Shown: piece after piece, positions 1 to 5,067 of the stretch
How positions within the stretch are numbered: position 1 is the first letter of the stretch
Layout: every line of letters starts with the position of its first letter
Source: Candidatus Gastranaerophilales bacterium
GTDB lineage: Bacteria > Cyanobacteriota > Vampirovibrionia > Gastranaerophilales > Gastranaerophilaceae
DNA length: 5,493 nt
Assembly (NCBI GenBank): GCA_900772035.1
Contig: CAAGQE010000130.1
Span: 1-5,493, forward strand
Direction of reading: 5' to 3'
The notes under the pieces: model-generated
Databases searched by the model: none
What the model was told of the DNA's origin: nothing
What the model saw: the letters and a program-made list of their open reading frames with translations, nothing else
Program-made: the position numbers and the translations under genes

Positions 1-370
1 AAGAGGCGATGTCTTAAAAGCAAGCGTTCCGACTTCACAAGGAAGCGAACAAATGAACCTTGATGTATTGGCATTGGTCATTATCTTCGGTATCTCAATG
101 TGGCTTGCAACTAAGATTATGACAATGACTAACAAGAACAAGCAGCAACTCGACCCGCAACAAGAGTCAATGCAAAAAATGATGGGAACAACAATGCCGA
201 TATTCTTAACCGTCACGTTCTTCTTAGTTCCTATCCCTGCTGGTGTTTTGCTCTACTTAGTTGTCAGCAACATCTTCCAAATCGGACAAACTTTCATCAT
301 CAACAAACAACTTGATGCTGCCGAAGCGAAAGCAGGAAACGCAGTTATAGACGTAAAACCGGAAAAATAA
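1..370 (+). CDS. yidC: Membrane protein insertase YidC, C-terminal end (5' partial)
   Basis: This is the last 122 or so codons of a YidC/Oxa1/Alb3-family insertase, which places membrane proteins in the cytoplasmic membrane either alone or with SecYEG. The reading frame is open from base 2, so the ATG at 53 is an internal methionine and not the start. Visible parts are a polar loop (RGDVLKASVPTSQGSEQ), a transmembrane segment (VLALVIIFGISMWLATKI), a cytoplasmic loop rich in Gln and Lys with a QQESMQKMMG run, and a hydrophobic pair of helices containing the family signature PIPAGVLLYLVVSNIFQ. A short charged tail ending VKPEK follows. That loop-plus-PxPAG arrangement is typical of the last helices of YidC and looks most like the cyanobacterial version. 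The TAA stop lies 1 nt before the queA start, so the two genes are probably co-transcribed. The upstream two thirds, including the conserved hydrophilic-groove arginine, lie outside the window. Confidence 0.93.
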   Translation, partial: RGDVLKASVPTSQGSEQMNLDVLALVIIFGISMWLATKIMTMTNKNKQQLDPQQESMQKMMGTTMPIFLTVTFFLVPIPAGVLLYLVVSNIFQIGQTFIINKQLDAAEAKAGNAVIDVKPEK

Positions 371-371
371 A

Positions 372-1409
372 ATGAAACTAGAAGAATTTGATTATGAGTT
401 ACCAAAAGAACTCATTGCACAATTACCATCACAAAAACGTGAAAACTCAAAGATGCTTGTCTTAAACAGACAGGCTCTTTGTTATGAAGATAAACACTTT
501 TACGATATAGTCGATTGTCTCGATGAAAACGATTTTTTAGTCTTAAATAACACAAAAGTTATTCCGGCAAGACTGTTTTCAATCAAAGACACAGGCGCCA
601 AAATCGAAATTTTCTTAGTCAGAGAAATTGAAAAAACAATTTGGATAGCCCTCATAAAACCGTCAAAACGCGTAAAGCCACAAATGGTGTTAAAAATTGG
701 TGACAAATTGTCAGTAGAAATTCTCGAAAAAATTGATGACAAGTGGAAAATAAAACTCAATTACACGGGAAATATTTTTGAAATACTGGGCGAATACGGA
801 AACATACCTCTTCCGCCGTATATCGAAAGAAATATGACCGACGAGCAGTACAAAAACCTCGATTTTGAACGTTACCAAACCGTTTATGCAAAATACGAAG
901 GCTCGGTCGCTGCACCAACGGCAGGACTCCACTTCACTCAAGAAATTCTTGAAAAGCTCGAAAAGAAAGGTGTCGGCAAAGCATTCGTACACCTCAACGT
1001 TGGATTGGGAACATTTAAACCCGTGAAAGTTGACGACATCGAAAACCATCAAATGGACTCCGAAACATTTGAAATTCCAGAAGAAAGTGCTATCGCTATC
1101 AATGAAGCAATAAAACAAGGCAAAAACATTGTAGCGGTGGGAACAACGAGCGTAAGAACCCTAGAAACAACAATGCAAAAATACGGGAAAATAATCCCCG
1201 TAAAAGACCACTCGGAATTATTCATCTACCCGGGATTTGAATTCAAAATAGTGAATAAAATTATAACAAATTTTCATTTGCCAAAATCTACACTTTTGAT
1301 GCTCGTTTCAGCATTTGCAGGCAGAGAATTTATCTTTGACGCATACAAACACGCAATTGAAAACAAATACAGATTTTACAGTTACGGAGATTGCATGTTA
1401 ATCAAATAA
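372..1409 (+). CDS. queA: S-adenosylmethionine:tRNA ribosyltransferase-isomerase QueA
   Basis: QueA transfers and isomerises the ribose of S-adenosylmethionine onto 7-aminomethyl-7-deazaguanine at tRNA position 34, making epoxyqueuosine in the cytoplasm. The 345-residue protein has the usual family length and is complete. Motifs in order are FDYELPKELIAQ (6-17), LVLNNTKVIPARL (56-68), the strongly conserved YAKYEGSVAAPTAGLHFT (172-189), VHLNVGLGTFKPV (206-218), VGTTSVRTLE (256-265), LFIYPGFEFK (283-292), TNFHLPKSTLLMLVSAFAG (299-317) and the C-terminal YRFYSYGD (333-340). The ATG is 1 nt past the yidC stop, with a weak purine stretch (GGAAAAA from 361) as ribosome site. This fits translation coupled to yidC. 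Other queuosine genes (queCDEF, tgt, queG) are not present, so the pathway context cannot be judged here. The family identity is secure. Confidence 0.98.
   Translation: MKLEEFDYELPKELIAQLPSQKRENSKMLVLNRQALCYEDKHFYDIVDCLDENDFLVLNNTKVIPARLFSIKDTGAKIEIFLVREIEKTIWIALIKPSKRVKPQMVLKIGDKLSVEILEKIDDKWKIKLNYTGNIFEILGEYGNIPLPPYIERNMTDEQYKNLDFERYQTVYAKYEGSVAAPTAGLHFTQEILEKLEKKGVGKAFVHLNVGLGTFKPVKVDDIENHQMDSETFEIPEESAIAINEAIKQGKNIVAVGTTSVRTLETTMQKYGKIIPVKDHSELFIYPGFEFKIVNKIITNFHLPKSTLLMLVSAFAGREFIFDAYKHAIENKYRFYSYGDCMLIK
680..691 (-). repeat. Dispersed palindromic word, copy inside queA
   Basis: The 12-mer here is the exact reverse complement of positions 1408-1419 just after queA (AACACCATTTGT). It differs by one base from the exact repeats in proA. 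It lies inside the codons for QueA residues 103-107 (PQMVL), a weakly conserved stretch, and only the inner three bases of each arm pair (CAC/GTG). On its own it could be chance. It is listed because it belongs to the word family found at 1408, 1454, 1707, 2280 and 2631. Confidence 0.35.
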
Positions 1410-1424
1410 CACCATTTGTGTTAT
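1406..1424. repeat. Perfect 7-bp inverted repeat at the queA stop codon
   Basis: The sequence ATAACAC-CATTT-GTGTTAT has two perfectly complementary 7-base arms around a 5-base loop. The left arm contains the last two bases of the TAA stop of queA plus the flanking codon base. No T-run follows on either strand, so it is a poor intrinsic terminator alone, though it could protect or shape the 3' end of the queA transcript. Its core (1408-1422) matches the consensus AACACTATTTGTGTT at 14 of 15 positions, and the neighbouring hairpin starting 46 bp downstream has the same core. Confidence 0.6.
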
Positions 1425-1445
1425 CCCTTGCAACAAAACCTTTTT

Positions 1446-1478
1446 AAACATCCAACACTATTTGTGCTAGATGTTTTT
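1446..1478 (+). terminator. Possible queA terminator hairpin overlapping the proA 3' end
   Basis: AAACATC (1446-1452) pairs exactly with GATGTTT (1470-1476). Inside, a second short stem CAC/GTG (1456-1458 with 1464-1466) closes a TATTT loop, with mismatches between the two stems. Five T residues (1474-1478) end the plus-strand structure, three of them inside the stem, which fits a weak to moderate rho-independent terminator for the yidC-queA transcript. On the minus strand the hairpin is followed by AAAAA and not by U, so it is unlikely to end proA transcription. The proA TAG stop (1467-1469) lies within the structure. The stem is AT-rich, so efficiency is uncertain. Confidence 0.4.
1454..1468. 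repeat. Dispersed palindromic word, copy between queA and proA
   Basis: AACACTATTTGTGCT matches the consensus AACACTATTTGTGTT at 14 of 15 positions. Its first 12 bases are identical to 2280-2291 and to the reverse complement of 2631-2642. It forms the inner part of the hairpin at 1446-1476 and runs into the proA stop codon. Confidence 0.55.
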
Positions 1479-2759
1479 ATGAGTAAACTTTCTTTCACCG
1501 GAACAAAATTCTGCAACGATATCACCGTTTCCAAACATCTGATACTTATAAATAGTAAGTCCGTCAAGTCCCACAGGTCCGCGTGCATGTGTTTTGTTTG
1601 TGGAAATTCCGACTTCGGCACCAAAGCCGTATCTGAAGCCGTCAGCAAATCTTGTTGATGCATTGTGGTATACACCTGCGGAATCGACACGAGCCATAAA
1701 ATAATTAACACTATTCGTGTTTTTGCTTATGATGCAATCGGTATGACCTGAGCCAAATGTGTTAATATGCTCAACTGCCTGCTCAACATCGTTTACCGAT
1801 TTAATAGAAAGTTCTTTTTCACCGTATTCATGCGCCCATTCGGGAACCGCACCAATAGAATTATCAAGCTTTCGACATTCTTCATCACCATTGACTTTTA
1901 CACCGAGTTCTGCCATCTTTTTAACAAAAACGGGAACAAAGCCCGAGAGAATATTTTTATTAATCAAAACAGTTTCAACAGAGTTACAAGCCGCGGGATA
2001 TTGGCATTTAGAATCTTCTATTATTCTTAAAGCCTTATCAAAATCAGCCGTTTCGTCAACGTAGATATGACAAATTCCGCTCGCATGACCGAGCACAGGA
2101 ATTTTTGTATTGTCTTGAATGTATTTAACAAGTTTGTTTGAGCCTCTCGGAATAATCAAATCTATTGATTTATCCTCAGAGAGCATCTGCGCAACATCCT
2201 CGTGCGAAATCAAAAAGTTGATAACATTTTTCGGAAAACCTTCCGTTTTATCAAGTGCATCAACGATGGTACGATAAATAACACTATTTGTTTCTATCGT
2301 TTCTTTTCCGCCTTTTAACAAAACCGCGTTACCCGATTTAATAGCAAGTGCCGAAATTTGAGCCATAACGTCGGGACGTGCTTCAAAAATCACACCGATA
2401 ACCCCAATCGGACAGGAAATCTTCTTTAAAATCAGACCTTCTGCAAGTTCTCTTGTAAAAAGCACCTTATTAATAGGATCTTCAAGTTTTATAACATCGT
2501 AAATTCCCGCAATCATATCGCGGATTTTGTTATCATCAGCCTTTAATCTGTTAAACACGGATGGAGAGAGTTTTCCCTCATCAACAAGTTTTTGAGCGTT
2601 CGCCAAATCTTTCGCATTTGCTTCTTTGATACAAATAGTGTTATCTTCTAAAGCCTTTGCGACATTGGTTAAAGCCTGATTTTTCAAATCTTCGGACAAC
2701 GAAGACAAAATAACCGATGCTTTTTTAGCATTTTCAGCAATTAATTTTACGTTTGTCAT
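1467..2759 (-). CDS. proA: Gamma-glutamyl phosphate reductase (glutamate-5-semialdehyde dehydrogenase) ProA
   Basis: ProA reduces gamma-glutamyl phosphate, made by ProB, to glutamate-5-semialdehyde with NADPH. This is the second step of proline synthesis, in the cytoplasm. The 430-residue protein compares with 417 in E. coli and has the aldehyde-dehydrogenase-like layout: PIGVIGVIFEARPD (117-130), SGNAVLLKGGKET (142-154), the LIIPRGSNKL segment (201-210), GICHIYVDE (228-236), and the catalytic cysteine Cys258 in AACNSVETVLI. Later come VYHNASTRFADGFRYGFGAE (363-382), just before the AEVGIS region, and HARGPVGL (391-398). The C-terminus carries about a dozen extra residues (ending FTHKNI) beyond the usual end. 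The ATG is preceded by AAGAGG at 4 nt, and this ribosome site overlaps the proB stop, so the two are translationally coupled. Two in-gene copies of a palindromic word encode TNSV at residues 157-160 and 348-351, and a third, inverted, encodes NTIC at 40-43. They substitute for variable residues and add no insertion. Confidence 0.98.
   Translation of the reverse strand: MTNVKLIAENAKKASVILSSLSEDLKNQALTNVAKALEDNTICIKEANAKDLANAQKLVDEGKLSPSVFNRLKADDNKIRDMIAGIYDVIKLEDPINKVLFTRELAEGLILKKISCPIGVIGVIFEARPDVMAQISALAIKSGNAVLLKGGKETIETNSVIYRTIVDALDKTEGFPKNVINFLISHEDVAQMLSEDKSIDLIIPRGSNKLVKYIQDNTKIPVLGHASGICHIYVDETADFDKALRIIEDSKCQYPAACNSVETVLINKNILSGFVPVFVKKMAELGVKVNGDEECRKLDNSIGAVPEWAHEYGEKELSIKSVNDVEQAVEHINTFGSGHTDCIISKNTNSVNYFMARVDSAGVYHNASTRFADGFRYGFGAEVGISTNKTHARGPVGLDGLTIYKYQMFGNGDIVAEFCSGERKFTHKNI
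1707..1721. repeat. Dispersed palindromic word, copy in proA codons 347-351
   Basis: AACAC-TATTC-GTGTT is a perfect 5-bp inverted repeat with a 5-base loop and one mismatch to the consensus. On the proA strand it reads AAC ACG AAT AGT GTT and codes for NTNSV at residues 347-351. From a recalled E. coli ProA sequence, the aligned segment there is variable and the same length, so the word has not inserted extra residues. Confidence 0.5.
2280..2291. repeat. Dispersed palindromic word, copy in proA codons 157-160
   Basis: AACACTATTTGT is identical to 1454-1465 and to the reverse complement of 2631-2642. The right arm of the palindrome is degraded (GTTTC in place of GTGTT). On the coding strand it reads ACA AAT AGT GTT, giving TNSV in the same reading frame as the copy at 1707-1721. 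It sits just after the conserved KGGKET motif. Confidence 0.5.
2631..2642. repeat. Dispersed palindromic word, inverted copy in proA codons 40-43
   Basis: ACAAATAGTGTT is the exact reverse complement of the 12-mer at 1454-1465 and 2280-2291. On the coding strand it reads AAC ACT ATT TGT, giving NTIC near the N-terminus of ProA, in the opposite orientation to the other two in-gene copies. One arm is again degraded, so no stable hairpin is expected. Confidence 0.5.
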
Positions 2760-2763
2760 AAAA

Positions 2764-2769
2764 CCTCTT
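2764..2769 (-). promoter_or_regulatory. Ribosome binding site of proA, overlapping the proB stop
   Basis: On the minus strand AAGAGG lies 4 nt before the proA ATG. Its first two bases are the last two of the proB TAA stop, giving TAAGAGGTTTTATG across the junction. A ribosome ending proB would sit over this site, which favours coupled production of kinase and reductase and supports the chosen proA start. Confidence 0.8.
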
Positions 2770-3901
2770 ATAAAATAACGATGTTATCACGGGTAATGAT
2801 TGCGTCATAATTCTTGTAGCCCAACAATTCCAGGATTTTTTCGGAATGTTGTCCCATAATTTTGCGACAATCATTGCTGCCGTAATTGACCATACCTTTT
2901 GCAAACTCGTTACCCTTTTCGTCCAAAATCGTAACGACTTCGCCGCGTTTAAATTCACCAAGGACATCCAAAACACCTATGGACAAAAGGCTTGCTTCTT
3001 TTTCGAGCAGGGCTTTTTTAGCGCCGTCATTGATTTTGATTTTGCCAGTAATATTTGTAGCATAGCCAATCCAACGTTTTCTGCCCGTAAGTTGTTCTGT
3101 CGGGTTGAAAATCGTACCCAAATCTTCTTCTGTAAAAATTTTTCTGATAATTCCGGGGGTTTTGCCGTTTGCAATAATAACGTGACCGCCGGAACGAGTA
3201 ACGACTTTTGCGGCTTCCAATTTTGTTTTCATACCGCCGCGACCGCCTTTTGACGCTGATTGCCCCATTTGTTCAATTTCGGGAGTAACTTCATCCACGA
3301 CCGCAATTCTTTTCGCGTTGGGATTTTCTTTCGGATTATCATCATATAAAGCGTCAATATCCGACAAAATAACAAGCAAATCCGCTCCCAAACGGCTGGA
3401 AACAAGCGCGGAAAGTTTGTCATTATCAGAAAAACAAACTTCAAAAATTCCGTGAATTTCTTCTAATTCCGCCGTGTTAACAGTATCATTTTGGTTAATA
3501 ATCGGAATAATGCGAAGTTCCAAAAGTTTATCCAAAACGTTGCTCAAACTCAGGTATTTCACACGTTGAGACAAATCTTCTTCCGTAAGAAGAACTTGTG
3601 CACAAGTGATGTTAAACTTGTCAAAACCGTGTTCGTATATGGACATCAAACTTGTTTGACCGATTGCCGCACAAGCCTGTTTTGTCACAATATCAGCCGA
3701 CGGGTCAACGTGTACCTTGCCTGCGCCAAGTCCAACCGCGCCTGATGTAACGACCAAAACTTCCTTGCCCTTTTTGTGGAGTTTGGAAATGTCTTCAATA
3801 AACGAATAAATTCTGGAGAGAGAAATCTCGCCGTCTTCGCCTCTTAAAACGTTCGTTCCGAACTTAAATACTATTCTTTGTACATTATCTAAATTAATCA
3901 T
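2768..3901 (-). CDS. proB: Glutamate 5-kinase ProB, with C-terminal PUA domain
   Basis: ProB phosphorylates glutamate with ATP to gamma-glutamyl 5-phosphate, the first and usually proline-inhibited step of proline synthesis. Numbered from the ATG at 3901 (377 residues; E. coli has 367), the amino-acid kinase domain shows VFKFGTNVLRG (11-21), VVTSGAVGLGAGK (50-62), QACAAIGQ (75-82), PIINQNDTVNT (133-143), FSDNDKLSALV (157-167) and DLLVILSDIDALYD (174-187). GGMKTKLEAAKV (222-233) and IIANGKTPGII (242-252) complete it. A PUA domain follows: RKRWIGY (274-280), GKIKINDGAKKALLEKEASLL (286-306, discontinuously conserved) and FKRGEVVTI (317-325). The usual GTGGM lid motif reads GRGGM here. The start is uncertain. 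An in-frame GTG at 3919 overlaps the upstream stop by 1 nt (TAGTG) and would add six residues. Neither start has a good Shine-Dalgarno. ATG was preferred by codon type and family N-terminal length. The gene sits between the GNAT-like gene and proA, in one probable operon. Confidence 0.96.
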   Translation of the reverse strand: MINLDNVQRIVFKFGTNVLRGEDGEISLSRIYSFIEDISKLHKKGKEVLVVTSGAVGLGAGKVHVDPSADIVTKQACAAIGQTSLMSIYEHGFDKFNITCAQVLLTEEDLSQRVKYLSLSNVLDKLLELRIIPIINQNDTVNTAELEEIHGIFEVCFSDNDKLSALVSSRLGADLLVILSDIDALYDDNPKENPNAKRIAVVDEVTPEIEQMGQSASKGGRGGMKTKLEAAKVVTRSGGHVIIANGKTPGIIRKIFTEEDLGTIFNPTEQLTGRKRWIGYATNITGKIKINDGAKKALLEKEASLLSIGVLDVLGEFKRGEVVTILDEKGNEFAKGMVNYGSNDCRKIMGQHSEKILELLGYKNYDAIITRDNIVIL

Positions 3902-3918
3902 AGAAAAATTATATTTCA

Positions 3919-4947
3919 CTAATCCGTTTTTTGCAATCTGTCAGAGAGTATAAATGCAGGTTTGCCGGAAATTTCCTGAAAAATTAAAGCAGGATTGACC
4001 GCACTAACCTCGTCTTTTAAGGGTTTATAAAAATCTTTTACCAATAACATCTTGATTTGTGCGCGTTTGAAGCCGTTTTCCAACAACGCGGTCTCGAAAT
4101 CTTTCGCACAAAGGAGATAATTTCTTGTCAAAACAAATATATTCGGATTTTTAGAGCGCTTTTTCAAAATATCAAACAATGCCGTCAATATAGGAAAATA
4201 CTCGTTTTCATAAGGTTTATTAACGACCAAATCGACAATCCAATCCGCATCGTTTTGAGACATCAACTCGCAATACGCAATAATATTGTCTTTTTTATCG
4301 GGAATATACATTTTATAATGGGATTTTTTGCTGAATCCGCAATTGAAACTTTCATAGAACTCTGTATCGTCTTTTTCAAGCGAAAATCTGAAATGGGGCG
4401 CAATTGCCTCGTTAAAGAAATTAGCAACCTTTAATCTGTCTCTGTTTGAAAAAGTCAAAAAGTTCTCGCGGGAATACGACGATTTAACCGCACCGATTTC
4501 ATCCGCGTGCCACAATACTTCTCTTGAACAGAGCCTGAAACCGCACATTTTTGAAAACAATTCCGCCGACGTATCGTCGTTTTCATCAATCAACACGCAA
4601 AACGTATCTGCCCCAAGCGCACCATACTTTGCAACCACATAATCAATAAGTTGTTTGCCCTCGGTGAATGAATTTTTATCCAAAAACAAACGTTTAATAA
4701 ACCACTTGTGCTTATTGCCCTTCGTCGCCTCAAGAGTAATAAAAGCCTTAACCTCATCGTTATCGTTTATAGCAAGATAAGATTCAGGAGATTTTCTGAA
4801 ACAAAGAGGAAGAATATCCTGCACCAAATCCGTAACCGAGCCTAAAATAGCATTATTCAAGTATAAATTATCGTCAGGAGAGATGTCGGAAATCATCTTT
4901 TTGACTTTTTTGAAATGCAAAATATTAAACTGTCTAATCTTTGCCAT
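3919..4947 (-). CDS. Tandem GNAT-fold protein (putative N-acetyltransferase), function unknown
   Basis: The function of this 342-residue soluble protein is not recognised. It looks like two GNAT (Gcn5-related N-acetyltransferase) folds in tandem. In the first half, YLAINDNDEVKAFITLEA (57-74) resembles strands 2-3, WFIKRLFLD (82-90) strand 4, and SAELFSKMCGF (127-137) the closing helix and Gly-Phe turn of the fold. The second half repeats this: IIAYCELMS (222-230), WIVDLVVNKPYENEYFPILTALFDILKK (236-263, read in parts), IFVLTRNYL (270-278) and ETALLENGFKRAQIKMLLVKDF (285-306, in parts). The acetyl-CoA pyrophosphate loop (R/Q-x-x-G-x-G/A) is not clear in either half; NSFTEGKQL (92-100) is the nearest match. 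It has no signal peptide or transmembrane helix. The ATG has AGAGG 5 nt upstream. Its TAG stop overlaps the possible GTG start of proB, so it probably leads a GNAT-proB-proA operon. It could be an inactive or non-acetylating GNAT relative; the fold is an inference from sequence pattern only. Confidence 0.72.
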   Translation of the reverse strand: MAKIRQFNILHFKKVKKMISDISPDDNLYLNNAILGSVTDLVQDILPLCFRKSPESYLAINDNDEVKAFITLEATKGNKHKWFIKRLFLDKNSFTEGKQLIDYVVAKYGALGADTFCVLIDENDDTSAELFSKMCGFRLCSREVLWHADEIGAVKSSYSRENFLTFSNRDRLKVANFFNEAIAPHFRFSLEKDDTEFYESFNCGFSKKSHYKMYIPDKKDNIIAYCELMSQNDADWIVDLVVNKPYENEYFPILTALFDILKKRSKNPNIFVLTRNYLLCAKDFETALLENGFKRAQIKMLLVKDFYKPLKDEVSAVNPALIFQEISGKPAFILSDRLQKTD

Positions 4948-5019
4948 ACTAACCTCTACCTAATAATAACATTTTATTCGCATTTTGTATCTCAAAAGTT
5001 AAAAAAATATTAAAAACAT

Positions 5020-5047
5020 TTGTTAATAGATTGTTTTTAACTATAAT
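5020..5047 (+). promoter_or_regulatory. Sigma-70-type promoter of grpE
   Basis: A perfect -10 box TATAAT (5042-5047) follows a -35-like TTGTTA (5020-5025, four of six consensus bases) with a 16-nt spacer. Transcription would begin near 5054, giving a leader of only about 14 nt before the grpE ATG. A small palindrome AACA-TT-TGTT (5015-5024) overlaps the -35 box and could be an operator or chance in AT-rich DNA. Confidence 0.65.
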
Positions 5048-5055
5048 AGATAAAA

Positions 5056-5061
5056 AAGGTG
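5056..5061 (+). promoter_or_regulatory. Ribosome binding site of grpE
   Basis: AAGGTG (part of AAAAAAGGTGAAAATT) lies 6 nt before the ATG at 5068, a good Shine-Dalgarno match and spacing. It fixes the start of grpE at 5068, since no other in-frame start lies nearby upstream. Confidence 0.8.
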
Positions 5062-5067
5062 AAAATT

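Larger units (their letters stand above)
4948..5067. other. Divergent AT-rich intergenic region between the GNAT-like gene and grpE
   Basis: These 120 bp hold the start signals of both flanking genes. The grpE promoter and ribosome site lie at the right end and the GNAT-like gene's ribosome site (CCTCT at 4953-4957, reading AGAGG on the minus strand) at the left. A-rich and T-rich tracts (5001-5016) fill the middle and may bend the DNA or act as an UP-like element. A minus-strand promoter for GNAT-proB-proA is expected, but no pair of hexamers stood out. A weak option is TTAACA (reverse complement of 5021-5026) with TTTAAC 17 nt further on. No CIRCE operator (TTAGCACTC-N9-GAGTGCTAA) was seen. 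Confidence 0.6.

Noticed and set aside
53..370. A separate small membrane-protein gene starting at the ATG at 53
   Set aside because: The frame is open to the left edge, and the upstream residues plus the PIPAGVLLY region fit the C-terminal part of YidC. No ribosome site precedes the ATG.
546..563. Inverted repeat AATAAC-ACAAAA-GTTATT in queA
   Set aside because: It encodes the strongly conserved NNTKVI of QueA, so protein constraint explains it and it does not fit the dispersed word.
711..1118. Minus-strand reading frame of 135 codons inside queA
   Set aside because: It is antisense to the conserved core of queA. Its Phe/Cys-rich composition is typical of antisense to an AT-rich gene.
1416..1658. 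Plus-strand reading frame of 80 codons across the queA-proA gap
   Set aside because: It is mostly antisense to the 3' end of proA. It has no Shine-Dalgarno and its Cys/Ser-rich translation has no recognisable domain.
1759..2064. Plus-strand reading frame of 101 codons
   Set aside because: It lies wholly antisense to the well-supported proA. Its Ser/Thr-rich composition is that of an antisense shadow.
1408..2642. A CRISPR array as explanation for the repeated words
   Set aside because: The copies are too short (12-15 bp), in both orientations, irregularly spaced, and mostly inside intact genes.
2775..2787. Inverted repeat ATAAC-GAT-GTTAT at the 3' end of proB
   Set aside because: The arms are 5 bp with a 3-base loop and no T-run, inside the last proB codons. 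Chance in AT-rich DNA is enough.
4057..4434. Plus-strand reading frame of 125 codons opposite the GNAT-like gene
   Set aside because: It is antisense to a gene with good start signals and operon context, and no ribosome site or family motif was seen.
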